From NCBI GenBank assembly GCA_024684065.1, contig JAIKXO010000191.1, positions 1-19,916 on the forward strand: a stretch of DNA of 19,916 bases, written 5' to 3'. The notes beneath the pieces are model-generated. The model was not told where the DNA came from. It did no database searches and saw only the letters and a program-made list of their open reading frames with translations. This DNA comes from Lachnospiraceae bacterium. GTDB lineage: Bacteria > Bacillota_A > Clostridia > Lachnospirales > Lachnospiraceae. Position 1 is the stretch's first letter. Each line of letters begins with the position of its first letter. Shown here in pieces: positions 7,321-14,202 of the stretch. The position numbers and the translations under genes were made by a program.

Positions 7321-8582
7321 CCGGGCAGGAGGCTGTTGCTTATATTGAGAGTTATGGCTGGAGCACTGTCAGACTCGGACTTGACCGTACCAGGCAGCTG
7401 ATGCATGCCCTTAATGATCCCCAGAAAAAGCTGAAATTCATTCATGTGGCGGGAAGCAACGGAAAGGGAAGTACCTGTGCCATGTTTGCCTCTATTCTGC
7501 AAAAAGCGGGATATAAGACAGGGCTGTATACTTCACCGTATATAGAAACATTTAACGAACGTATCCAGATCAATGGAAGGCATATTCCCGAAAATCGTCT
7601 GGCTGAGGTCACAGAACGGGTACGGGACATTGCGGAGGAGATGGAGGATCATCCGAGTCAGTTCGAGCTGGTTACGGCTGTGGCGCTTACTTATTTTCGG
7701 GAGGAGCGCTGCGATATCGTGGTATTTGAAGTGGGAATGGGCGGTGCGCTTGACAGCACCAATGTTATCGATGCGCCGGAACTTGCGGTGATAACAAATA
7801 TTGGTCTTGAGCATACAGAATATCTTGGCTCGACTATAGAGGAGATCGCGTTTACGAAAGCGGGGATCATAAAATCAGGATGTTCCTGCGTCTGTTATGA
7901 CGGAGATCCAAGGGTAAATGAAATAATAAAAAAGGTATGTAATGATAAGGAAGTGCCTTTGGAGATTGTAGATTTTCAAAGGCTTCGACTGATCGCCTCT
8001 TCTATTGAAGGGCAAAGATTCTTATGGGATCAGGATGATTACTATCTGCCTCTTCTCGGGGCGCACCAGCTTCACAATGCCGCTCTGGTACTTACGGGGG
8101 TAGAAATACTTAGAAAAAGGGGTTTTACGATACCGGATGTCTCGGTTAAGAATGGCCTTTCAGAAGTGAAATGGCCTGCCAGGCTTGAGATTTTATGCCG
8201 GTCCCCGCTGTTTATCCTGGACGGGGGCCATAACCCGCAATGTGCCGTGGCGCTGGCTGACAGTCTTTCAACACTCCTTAACGGCGAAAAGGCTGTATTT
8301 CTTATGGGTGTGCTTGCAGATAAGGATTATGAGCACATGATCGAAAGCGTTCTTCCTTATGCCGCTTCCTTCGTATGTGTAACGGTGGACAGTCCGCGTG
8401 CCCTGTCTGCAAAAGACCTTGAAAGCTGTATATTAAAACAGGGTGTACATGCTGTTTCCTGTTCCTCGGTTTATGAAGGAATAGAGCAGGCGCTTAAACT
8501 GTCCGGGGGATCCTCTCCTGTCGTAGCCTTTGGATCTTTATACATGGCAGGGGAAGTCCGATCCGGTTTTAAAGAGCGGTGA
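7317..8582 (+). CDS. folC: Bifunctional folylpolyglutamate synthase / dihydrofolate synthase
   Basis: 421 aa from ATG 7317, which overlaps the folT stop by ATGA; AAGG lies 7 nt upstream, so translation is coupled. An in-frame start further up inside folT is unlikely. The Mur-ligase-type ATPase has P-loop AGSNGKGST (Lys50), followed by GLYTSPYIETFNERIQING (folate-binding region), FEVGMGGALDSTN and NIGLEHTEYLG with the metal-binding Glu-His. The C-terminal domain includes LDGGHNPQ. The enzyme adds glutamates to folates with ATP, trapping them in the cell, and the dihydrofolate synthase reaction is possible. Pairing with folT makes an uptake-and-retention unit. Confidence 0.93.
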   Translation: MTGQEAVAYIESYGWSTVRLGLDRTRQLMHALNDPQKKLKFIHVAGSNGKGSTCAMFASILQKAGYKTGLYTSPYIETFNERIQINGRHIPENRLAEVTERVRDIAEEMEDHPSQFELVTAVALTYFREERCDIVVFEVGMGGALDSTNVIDAPELAVITNIGLEHTEYLGSTIEEIAFTKAGIIKSGCSCVCYDGDPRVNEIIKKVCNDKEVPLEIVDFQRLRLIASSIEGQRFLWDQDDYYLPLLGAHQLHNAALVLTGVEILRKRGFTIPDVSVKNGLSEVKWPARLEILCRSPLFILDGGHNPQCAVALADSLSTLLNGEKAVFLMGVLADKDYEHMIESVLPYAASFVCVTVDSPRALSAKDLESCILKQGVHAVSCSSVYEGIEQALKLSGGSSPVVAFGSLYMAGEVRSGFKER

Positions 8583-8594
8583 TAATAATCAGGT

Positions 8595-8638
8595 TAAGAT
8601 ATCCGTAAGGGCTTATCTTATGTTGCCGATCCTATCGG
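8595..8638 (+). other. Tandem hairpins downstream of folC
   Basis: The first hairpin pairs TAAGATA (8595-8601) with TATCTTA (8614-8620), with an inner TCC/GGG stem closed by a GTAA tetraloop. The second pairs CCGAT (8626-8630) with ATCGG (8634-8638). There is no T-tract, so they are not a standard terminator. They may stabilise the folC mRNA 3' end. Confidence 0.4.
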
Positions 8639-8667
8639 AAAAGAGCTGTGTACAGGTCTTAACAGAG

Positions 8668-8696
8668 TTGACATTCCATGTGGCGCGTGGTTTAAT
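8668..8696 (+). promoter_or_regulatory. Sigma-A promoter for the antiporter gene
   Basis: A perfect -35 TTGACA (8668-8673), 17-bp spacer, and TTTAAT (8691-8696). It predicts a leader of about 55 nt. Confidence 0.65.
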
Positions 8697-8758
8697 GACG
8701 TATAGTATTGTAATGTAGCAAAACAGGCGGTTTCAAAAGGATTTCAGAGGTAGTTCAT

Positions 8759-10249
8759 ATGGATTTTGTAATGATAGAAACAGGGTGGCTTTCGATACTA
8801 CCGCCTATTTTGGCGATTACGCTTGCTCTTATTACAAAAGAGGTGTATTCGTCACTGTTCGTCGGCATATTCTCAGGAATGCTCATTTACAGCTTTTTCG
8901 GAGGAGGTTCTGTTATTTCGGCCGTAGCTATGACCTTCGATATGATGAGTGCGAAGATTTCGGATAATTCTTACATGATAATCTTTCTTGCACTTCTTTG
9001 GGCGGTTGTAATGCTTGTGTCAAAATCAGGAGGCAGCATGGCTTATGGACGCTGGGCCGGAAAAAAACTGAAAAGCAGAAGATCGGCCCTGCTTGCAACA
9101 TCGTTCCTTGGAGTACTGATCTTCATCGATGACGGATTCAACTGTCTTACGGTCGGAACAGTTATGAGGCCGATCACGGACAGGCTGAAGATTTCACGTG
9201 AAAAGCTCGCATATATCATTGACGCGACAGCGGCTCCGGTATGTATCATCGCACCGGTTTCAAGCTGGGCTGTGGCTGTTGCCAGTGAAGTAAACGAAAA
9301 AAACGGTTTCAACATGTTCCTTTCGACCATTCCTTATAATTTTTATGCTTTACTGACAATAATAATGGTATTATTTATCTGTCTTTCAGGGAAGGATTTC
9401 GGTCCGATGAAGAAAGCGGAGGAGAGAGCAATGGCGGAAGAATCTCCGGAGACGAAGACTGAAGACACGCAGGAGACAAAGGGCCATGTTATAGATCTGG
9501 TCCTGCCCATTCTTGTCCTTATAATATGTGCGATCCTCGGAATGGCGTATGTAGGAGGTTTTTTTGCAGGAACGAGCTTTTCTGAGGCGATAGGATATAA
9601 TCCGACAGCCGGGTTGTCACTTGGGGCGTTCGCAGGACTGGTCACTGCAATGCTCCTGTATCTTCCCAGAAAACTGATGAGTCCGAAGGAATTCATAGAG
9701 ACTATCGTAAGCGGTATCGGAAGCATAGTTCCGCCGATGCTTATACTTATCCTTTCCTGGAGTCTGGGAGGAGTATGCCGCCAACTGATAGGGACCGGCA
9801 TTTTTATTTCCGGATTTGTAAGCTCGTCTAATATGCCGCTTTATCTTTTGCCTGTTATAATCTTTATAATAGCAGCCCTGATGAGCTTCTCCATGGGAAC
9901 CTCATGGGGTACCTTTGGAATGCTTATCCCGATAGTTGCCATGATATGTGAGGCAGAGGGTGCCGCTGTTTATCTGATACCAGCGCTGGGGGCGACCCTT
10001 GCGGGATCTGTTTACGGAGACCATTGTTCCCCTATGTCGGATACCACGATACTGGCTTCTACCGGAGCCGAGTGCGAACATATCAAACATGTCGGAACAC
10101 AGCTTCCATATGCGACGATGGTTGCGGTGGTATGCGCAGTGGGGTATCTTATTGCAGGGATCATGTTGTCGCCGTGGATAGCGCTGTTGATCGAAGTTGT
10201 TTTACTGGTTACTGCTATATTTGTACTGAACAGATCAAAACAGGCATAA
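8759..10249 (+). CDS. nhaC: NhaC-family Na+/H+ antiporter
   Basis: A 496-aa membrane protein starting at ATG 8759 after CAGAGG. It has about 11-12 hydrophobic segments and a charged cytoplasmic loop near residues 215-242 (EERAMAEESPETKTEDTQE). Family signatures are IDDGFNCLTVGTVMRPITD, the helix SMGTSWGTFGMLIPI (~377-392), and GDHCSPMSDTT (~420-430) with following ILASTGAECEHIKHV. NhaC-type carriers exchange cytoplasmic sodium for protons; some relatives carry organic substrates such as malate/lactate (MleN) or amino acids, and the substrate is not proved here. It has its own promoter, and the esterase gene follows after 73 nt with no clear terminator. Confidence 0.85.
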   Translation: MDFVMIETGWLSILPPILAITLALITKEVYSSLFVGIFSGMLIYSFFGGGSVISAVAMTFDMMSAKISDNSYMIIFLALLWAVVMLVSKSGGSMAYGRWAGKKLKSRRSALLATSFLGVLIFIDDGFNCLTVGTVMRPITDRLKISREKLAYIIDATAAPVCIIAPVSSWAVAVASEVNEKNGFNMFLSTIPYNFYALLTIIMVLFICLSGKDFGPMKKAEERAMAEESPETKTEDTQETKGHVIDLVLPILVLIICAILGMAYVGGFFAGTSFSEAIGYNPTAGLSLGAFAGLVTAMLLYLPRKLMSPKEFIETIVSGIGSIVPPMLILILSWSLGGVCRQLIGTGIFISGFVSSSNMPLYLLPVIIFIIAALMSFSMGTSWGTFGMLIPIVAMICEAEGAAVYLIPALGATLAGSVYGDHCSPMSDTTILASTGAECEHIKHVGTQLPYATMVAVVCAVGYLIAGIMLSPWIALLIEVVLLVTAIFVLNRSKQA

Positions 10250-10322
10250 AAGATTGCTTTAATACTGCCTGACCGATGTTTTCGACAGATGATGATAAAG
10301 GCTCTTTAAAAAGGAAGAGGCT

Positions 10323-11006
10323 ATGGAAAAAGAAATTTTCAGGCTGGATAAGAAGCAGTGTTATTTTTATATTAAAGAAAAACCTGAGTGTATTATCATA
10401 CAGCCTGTTGAGGAAGATACGGTCAGGGTGCTGGGCAGACAGGTTGAGCTGATATCGCAAAAGAGCCGTTCCGGGTTTCTGTATGCTGCTTTTAAGGTGG
10501 ATAACTGGAATGATGAATTATCACCATGGACAGCGGATCCCGTATTTGGCAGGGAAGGTTTTAAGGGAGGAGCGCATGATACTCTTGATTTTATTCTGAA
10601 TGAGCTTTTACCTTCTGCTTTGCAAAAGTCCGGACTTAAGAAGGCTCCCGTCATTATAGGCGGTTATTCGCTTGCGGCTTTGTTTTCGTTATGGTGCGGA
10701 TATCAGACAGAGTCTTTTTCGGCTGTTGCGGCAGCATCTCCTTCAGTATGGTTTCCGGGCTGGACAAACTATATAAATGAAAATACCGCCAAGACTCATT
10801 GCATTTATCTCAGCCTCGGAGACAAAGAGGAGAAGACAAAAAACAGGACTATGAAGGCAGTAGGAGATAATATACGTTTGCAGCATCAGATCTTAGCGCG
10901 GGAAGGCAAAGAAACGATACTTAAGTGGAATGACGGGAACCATTTTAAGGATATAGATATCCGTTGCGCGGATGCTTTTACATGGTGTCTTGAGTCTGTG
11001 CTTTAA
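10323..11006 (+). CDS. Alpha/beta-hydrolase fold putative esterase
   Basis: 227 aa from ATG 10323, with AAGGAAGAGG just upstream. The nucleophile elbow is GGYSLAAL with Ser116. A likely acid Asp167 lies in SLGDKEE and a likely His207 in NDGNHFKD, the right order for an alpha/beta hydrolase triad. No signal peptide is present, so the enzyme should be cytoplasmic. Similar small esterases of the esterase D/ferric-enterobactin-esterase type act on acyl esters, but the substrate here is unknown. It follows the antiporter closely and may share its transcript, although no functional link is obvious. Confidence 0.75.
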   Translation: MEKEIFRLDKKQCYFYIKEKPECIIIQPVEEDTVRVLGRQVELISQKSRSGFLYAAFKVDNWNDELSPWTADPVFGREGFKGGAHDTLDFILNELLPSALQKSGLKKAPVIIGGYSLAALFSLWCGYQTESFSAVAAASPSVWFPGWTNYINENTAKTHCIYLSLGDKEEKTKNRTMKAVGDNIRLQHQILAREGKETILKWNDGNHFKDIDIRCADAFTWCLESVL

Positions 11007-11129
11007 TGATACGGATAAGACCGGGTTTCGGAACTTTTGCCGAAAGCATGAAAAGCGGCATGTCATCGTTCCTGATCCGCTGAAATGACAGAAAATTCAT
11101 GAAAGATATAAATCAGAGGTGGTGTCAAA

Positions 11130-11858
11130 ATGGGTAAGGTTGCGTTAGATGTCAAACATGTGAGTATAGATTACAGAAACCTTTCAAATATGAAGCTTGC
11201 CAGGTCACTGGCAAAGGGAGAGGTCAGAAAGGCTGACGTGATCAGGGCCGTCAACGATGTTTCTTTCTCTGTAGATCAGGGTGAGATCCTTGGTATAGTC
11301 GGAAGAAACGGTTCGGGAAAGACTACGCTGCTCAGATCTGTCGCGGGAATTTTCCAGCCTGATGAAGGAGAGATCGATACCCATGGGAACCGTGTGTCGC
11401 TTATGGCGATAGGTATCGGGTTTAACGGAAATAATACGGGAAGAGAGAATATCCTGAAATCCGGAATGCTTCTTGGGTGCAGGCTTGATTATGTTAAGGA
11501 GCATATGGATGAGATCATAGAGTTTTCCGAACTTGGAGATTTTATTGACCGTCCGGTCAGGACATATTCCTCCGGAATGTATTCAAAGCTTTCTTTTTCC
11601 GTGACAGCTATTCTTGATACGGATATCATGCTTGTTGACGAGGTGCTCTCTGTAGGCGATGAGAGATTTCGTAAGAAGAGTTTTAAGAAAATGGAAGAAC
11701 TTATGATGTCTGACAGAACGGTACTGATAGTTTCGCATGCGACTGAAACTCTGAAGAAATTCTGCAATAAAGTCCTGTGGATCAATGACGGTAATTTTAT
11801 GATGCTTGGAGAGACGGAAGAGGTGCTCAAGGCATATGATGAATCCATGCAATTATAG
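11130..11858 (+). CDS. ABC transporter ATPase, polysaccharide/teichoic-acid export type (TagH/Wzt/KpsT-like)
   Basis: 242 aa from ATG 11130; AGAGGTGG supplies the binding site. Walker A is GRNGSGKTT (Lys64), the signature is YSSGMYSKLSFS starting at Tyr146, and Walker B ends LVDEV (Asp170, Glu171). The replaced-Gln signature and the SSGMYSKL wording are typical of export ATPases of TagGH, Wzm/Wzt and KpsMT systems, not of importers. It lacks the C-terminal carbohydrate-binding domain of long Wzt proteins. No partner permease lies beside it, which is unusual because these normally sit next to their TagG/Wzm-like gene. It probably energises a permease coded elsewhere. The 123-nt upstream spacer shows a short hairpin (TTTCGG/CCGAAA, 11026-11045). 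Confidence 0.85.
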   Translation: MGKVALDVKHVSIDYRNLSNMKLARSLAKGEVRKADVIRAVNDVSFSVDQGEILGIVGRNGSGKTTLLRSVAGIFQPDEGEIDTHGNRVSLMAIGIGFNGNNTGRENILKSGMLLGCRLDYVKEHMDEIIEFSELGDFIDRPVRTYSSGMYSKLSFSVTAILDTDIMLVDEVLSVGDERFRKKSFKKMEELMMSDRTVLIVSHATETLKKFCNKVLWINDGNFMMLGETEEVLKAYDESMQL

Positions 11859-11905
11859 GCTGATCCCGGTCTGGCAGCGGTTTAGGTGTCAATATTAAAT
11901 TCAGC

Positions 11906-11934
11906 TTGACGTAAAAGTGGTTTTTTGATAGTAT
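11906..11934 (+). promoter_or_regulatory. Promoter of the tRNA Asp-Val-Leu operon
   Basis: TTGACG (11906-11911), a 17-bp spacer and TAGTAT (11929-11934). Transcription would begin about 12 nt before the tRNA-Asp 5' end. Confidence 0.7.
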
Positions 11935-11952
11935 TTGGTTTGTATATTTGTT

Positions 11953-12026
11953 GGCCCAGTGGCTCAGTTGGTTAGAGCGCCGCCCTGTCACGGCGGAGGT
12001 CACGGGTTCGAGTCCCGTCTGGGTCG
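11953..12026 (+). tRNA. tRNA-Asp (GTC)
   Basis: A 74-nt cloverleaf. Acceptor GGCCCAG pairs with CTGGGTC (12019-12025) and the discriminator is G. Anticodon loop ccctGTCacgg gives GTC. D-arm and T-arm (GGTTCGAGTCC) are standard. No encoded CCA. First gene of the three-tRNA operon. Confidence 0.97.
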
Positions 12027-12028
12027 TG

Positions 12029-12057
12029 ATTTGAATTTTACGAAGTAAAATTCAAAT
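12029..12057 (+). repeat. Palindromic hairpin P1 after tRNA-Asp
   Basis: A perfect 13-bp stem: the left arm 12029-12041 contains TTGAATTTTAC, the loop is GAA, and the right arm starts GTAAAATTC. A partial second copy of the CGAAGTAAAATTC core recurs at 12173-12186. Confidence 0.8.
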
Positions 12058-12060
12058 AAC

Positions 12061-12120
12061 AAAAAAGTTCTCGGGCATATTCGGGAGATATGGAGTTGAA
12101 ATAAGACAGAGAACTTTTTT
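12061..12120 (+). terminator. Wide-loop A/T-ended hairpin between tRNA-Asp and tRNA-Val
   Basis: AAAAAAGTTCTC (12061-12072) pairs perfectly with GAGAACTTTTTT (12109-12120). The 36-nt loop holds an inner CATAT/ATATG stem (12076-12080 with 12088-12092). The six-T arm resembles an intrinsic terminator, but the loop is large and the other tRNAs lie downstream, so it could be a partial terminator or a processing structure. Confidence 0.45.
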
Positions 12121-12173
12121 GCATGATTTGCGTAAGCAAATCATTAGAGGTTTAAGAAACGACTTATTTCAAC
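12095..12173 (+). repeat. Long-range 11-bp inverted repeat in the Asp-Val spacer
   Basis: GTTGAAATAAG (12095-12105), inside the loop of the wide hairpin, is perfectly complementary to CTTATTTCAAC (12163-12173) downstream. Forming it would interrupt or cross the 12061-12120 hairpin, so two alternative folds exist. Confidence 0.6.
12123..12144 (+). repeat. Palindromic hairpin P2
   Basis: A perfect 9-bp stem, ATGATTTGC with its complement, closed by a GTAA tetraloop (12132-12135). Confidence 0.8.
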
Positions 12174-12195
12174 GAAGTAAAATTCGAACTTAACT

Positions 12196-12210
12196 TCCCT
12201 TATGAAGGGA
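12196..12210 (+). repeat. Short hairpin overlapping the tRNA-Val 5' end
   Basis: TCCCTT (12196-12201) pairs with AAGGGA (12205-12210) around ATG. Its right arm includes the first bases of tRNA-Val, so it would compete with the acceptor stem unless removed by processing. Confidence 0.5.
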
Positions 12211-12279
12211 TCTTAGCTCAGCTGGGAGAGCATCTGCCTTACAAGCAGAGGGTCATAGGTTCGAGCCCTATAGGTCCCA
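12207..12279 (+). tRNA. tRNA-Val (TAC)
   Basis: A 73-nt cloverleaf. Acceptor GGGATCT (12207-12213) pairs with AGGTCCC (12272-12278) through one wobble, and the discriminator is A. Anticodon loop ccTTACaag contains TAC. T-arm GGTTCGAGCCC is normal. No encoded CCA. Confidence 0.97.
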
Positions 12280-12285
12280 TTTTTA

Positions 12286-12309
12286 CCTGGCATTGTAAAC
12301 AATGCCAGG
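12286..12309 (+). repeat. Palindromic hairpin P3 after tRNA-Val
   Basis: A perfect 10-bp stem beginning CCTGGCATTG, with loop TAAA closed by G-C. Confidence 0.8.
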
Positions 12310-12321
12310 CCATGTTCCAAG

Positions 12322-12333
12322 TTCGCAAGCGAA
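12322..12333 (+). repeat. Small palindrome P4
   Basis: TTCG/CGAA around CAAG. The surrounding AAGTTCG resembles the left arm of P6, so it looks like a decayed or shortened relative. Confidence 0.4.
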
Positions 12334-12345
12334 GTAATGGAGAAG

Positions 12346-12371
12346 ACTTGACGTTGTAAACAACGTCAAGT
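12346..12371 (+). repeat. Palindromic hairpin P5
   Basis: A perfect 11-bp stem beginning ACTTGACGTTG, with loop TAAA closed by G-C. Confidence 0.8.
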
Positions 12372-12374
12372 AAT

Positions 12375-12402
12375 GCTCTAAGTTCGTAAACGAACTTAGA
12401 GC
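12375..12402 (+). repeat. Palindromic hairpin P6 before tRNA-Leu
   Basis: A perfect 12-bp stem beginning GCTCTAAGTTCG, with loop TAAA closed by G-C. It ends 3 nt before the mature tRNA-Leu. Confidence 0.8.
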
Positions 12403-12405
12403 TAA

Positions 12406-12491
12406 GCCGCAGTGGCGGAACTGGCAGACGCCCGGGACTTAAAATCCCGTGGGTAGTGATACCCGTATCGGTTCGATTCCGATCTGCGGCA
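12406..12491 (+). tRNA. tRNA-Leu (TAA)
   Basis: An 86-nt class II tRNA with a long variable arm (GTGGGTAGTGATACCCGT region). Acceptor GCCGCAG (12406-12412) pairs with CTGCGGC (12484-12490), and the discriminator is A. Anticodon stem CGGGA/TCCCG closes loop CTTAAAA, giving TAA. No encoded CCA. Confidence 0.97.
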
Positions 12492-12501
12492 CGATCAGGT
12501 T

Positions 12502-12533
12502 AAGAAGAGCTTTCACAAGGCTCTTCTTTTTAT
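12502..12533 (+). terminator. Terminator of the tRNA operon
   Basis: AAGAAGAGC (12502-12510) pairs with GCTCTTCTT (12520-12528) around a 9-nt loop, followed by a T run. Confidence 0.88.
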
Positions 12534-12629
12534 TTGCATGAATTTCAGAGGCTTATTTTACGTAGTCAGACTGGGTGATCGGAAGGCTTTAAGGGTTCGG
12601 CGGTAAATTCAAAAATGATAAGGTGTTTC

Positions 12630-12658
12630 TTGACAAAATGACGGGAAAATCTTAAAAT
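12630..12658 (+). promoter_or_regulatory. Promoter of the sugar ABC importer operon
   Basis: A perfect -35 TTGACA (12630-12635), 17-bp spacer and TAAAAT (12653-12658). The start codon is about 40 nt downstream of the predicted start of transcription. No clear operator palindrome overlaps it. Confidence 0.75.
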
Positions 12659-12704
12659 AATCCTGTCACTTTTGTGAAAAATTTATAAAATTGGGAGGTA
12701 TTAC

Positions 12705-14075
12705 ATGAAAAAGCTGATTTCATTATTGTTGACGGCAGCGATGACAGTCACTCTGACGGCATGCGCGGCCGCACCCACAGCAGAGTTAGCGCCGGCTGCC
12801 GATAGTACGGAAGCAGAGGCTCCCGACACAGAGGCACAAGAGCCTGCCGCGGAAGCCGAAGAGCCTGCACAGGAAGCCGCTTCAGGCGACGCCATTACGC
12901 TTGATGTTATTATCTGCCAGTACGGACCGAATACCAATGACTGGTTCTTAAAAGGCAGTACAGGCATGAACGGCACCAGCTTTGTGGATAAGTTCGAGGA
13001 AGAGAATCCGGACATAAAGCTGAATCTTGAGGTAGTATCCTGGAATGATGTATATACGGTAGTTGATACCCGTATTGCAAACGGAAACGCGCCGGATATC
13101 CTGAATATAGACGTATTTGCAAACTATGCAAATGAAGGTCTTCTTCTTCCCGTAGAGGATTATTGTCCTGAAGACCTTTATAAGGATTTCTTCCCGTCTT
13201 TCATAGACCAGTCAGTGATCGACGGCACGGTGTGGGCAGTTCCTGATCTGGCCAGCGCAAGGGCATTATTCTATAATGTGGATATGCTTGAAGAGGTTGG
13301 AGTAGAGGTTCCTACTACCTGGGCAGAGCTTGAGGATGTGAGCCAGGCGATCCTTGATTTCTATGACGGAGAGGTTTATCCCTGGGGTATTGACATGACA
13401 ACAGATGAAGGCCAGGCGGCTTTTGCTTATTATACATGGGGCAATGGCGGCGGTTTCGTGGATAAAGACGGAAACTGGGCTGTAAATACACCTGAGAACG
13501 TAGAAGCTATTGAATATGCTATCGGTCTTGTTGATAAGGGCTTCACAAATCCGAATCCCGCAACCCAGACCCGTTATGACCTTCAGGATATGTTCGCGGC
13601 CGGAAAGCTTGCTATGTTGATCGCTCCGAACCAGCTTCCTACCTACGTATCCGATAAGGGCGGCGATATCAATATGGCAACAGCTTCCCTTCCTGCAAAT
13701 GAGGGTAAGACCTCCTCATCCGTAGGCGTTATGGACCGTGTAATGGCCTTTAAGGACGACAGCGCTCCGGATCAGGATGCCAGAAATGAAGCCATAGGCA
13801 GATTCTTAAAGTTCTTCTATGATCCTGAGAATTATGTAGGATGGGTCAGCATGGAGGGCTTCTTACCTGCAGTCAACTCAGCAGTAGAGGCACTTGTTGC
13901 TTCAGATCCCAGCTTTGAGGCATGGCTCTCAGTGCTTGATTCCTGTCAGTTCTATCCTGCCGCAAAGGCAGAATGGGATCAGGTTAAGCAGGGCGTGATC
14001 GCAGCAGAGCAGAATGCGCTTGCAGGAGCTGATGTACAGGAAGAATTGGATGCTTTACAGGAGCAGCTTCCGTAA
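12705..14075 (+). CDS. Sugar ABC transporter substrate-binding lipoprotein (SBP_bac_1 type)
   Basis: 456 aa from ATG 12705, 6 nt after GGAGG. The signal peptide ends in LTAC with Cys20 for lipidation. Residues 21-62 are an Ala/Glu/Pro-rich tether. The rest is a type I carbohydrate-binding fold: FVDKFEEENPDIKLNLEVV, GNAPDILNIDVFANYA, NVDMLEEVGVEVPTTWAEL and the late FAAGKLAMLIAP segment, all standard for MalE/UgpB-like proteins. It captures an oligosaccharide outside the membrane for the two permeases that follow. The kinase converging on the operon hints at an N-acetylhexosamine-containing sugar, but the ligand cannot be read from the sequence. Confidence 0.9.
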   Translation: MKKLISLLLTAAMTVTLTACAAAPTAELAPAADSTEAEAPDTEAQEPAAEAEEPAQEAASGDAITLDVIICQYGPNTNDWFLKGSTGMNGTSFVDKFEEENPDIKLNLEVVSWNDVYTVVDTRIANGNAPDILNIDVFANYANEGLLLPVEDYCPEDLYKDFFPSFIDQSVIDGTVWAVPDLASARALFYNVDMLEEVGVEVPTTWAELEDVSQAILDFYDGEVYPWGIDMTTDEGQAAFAYYTWGNGGGFVDKDGNWAVNTPENVEAIEYAIGLVDKGFTNPNPATQTRYDLQDMFAAGKLAMLIAPNQLPTYVSDKGGDINMATASLPANEGKTSSSVGVMDRVMAFKDDSAPDQDARNEAIGRFLKFFYDPENYVGWVSMEGFLPAVNSAVEALVASDPSFEAWLSVLDSCQFYPAAKAEWDQVKQGVIAAEQNALAGADVQEELDALQEQLP

Positions 14076-14097
14076 ATAATATGAAGTAACTGATATA

Positions 14098-14132
14098 CGG
14101 CACACGCCAAAGCTTCTTTGGCGTGTGTCGTT
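14098..14132 (+). promoter_or_regulatory. Intercistronic 16-bp hairpin without T-tract
   Basis: The arm 14098-14113 (core CACACGCCAAAG) pairs with 14117-14132 around loop CTT, with one G:T wobble. No U run follows. It probably protects the upstream mRNA 3' end and lets the binding protein be made in excess over the permeases, as inferred for malE-malF type operons. Confidence 0.7.
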
Positions 14133-14202
14133 ATGTGCGTGATAAAGCCTTAAGGCGGACAGGGATGTTTTTTCCTGTCCGGTTAACAGAGGGGGATCAG
14201 TT

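Noticed and set aside
9343..9801. A 152-aa minus-strand frame inside the antiporter gene
   Set aside because: Shadow of a well supported membrane-protein gene, with no start signal.
11085..11112. ATGACA-16 bp-TATAAA as promoter of the export ATPase
   Set aside because: Good match, but transcription would start near 11119, inside the ribosome binding site and only about 11 nt before the start codon; kept as doubtful.
12029..12402. CRISPR array in the palindrome-rich tRNA spacers
   Set aside because: Hairpins differ in stem sequence and spacing; there are no identical direct repeats and no cas genes.
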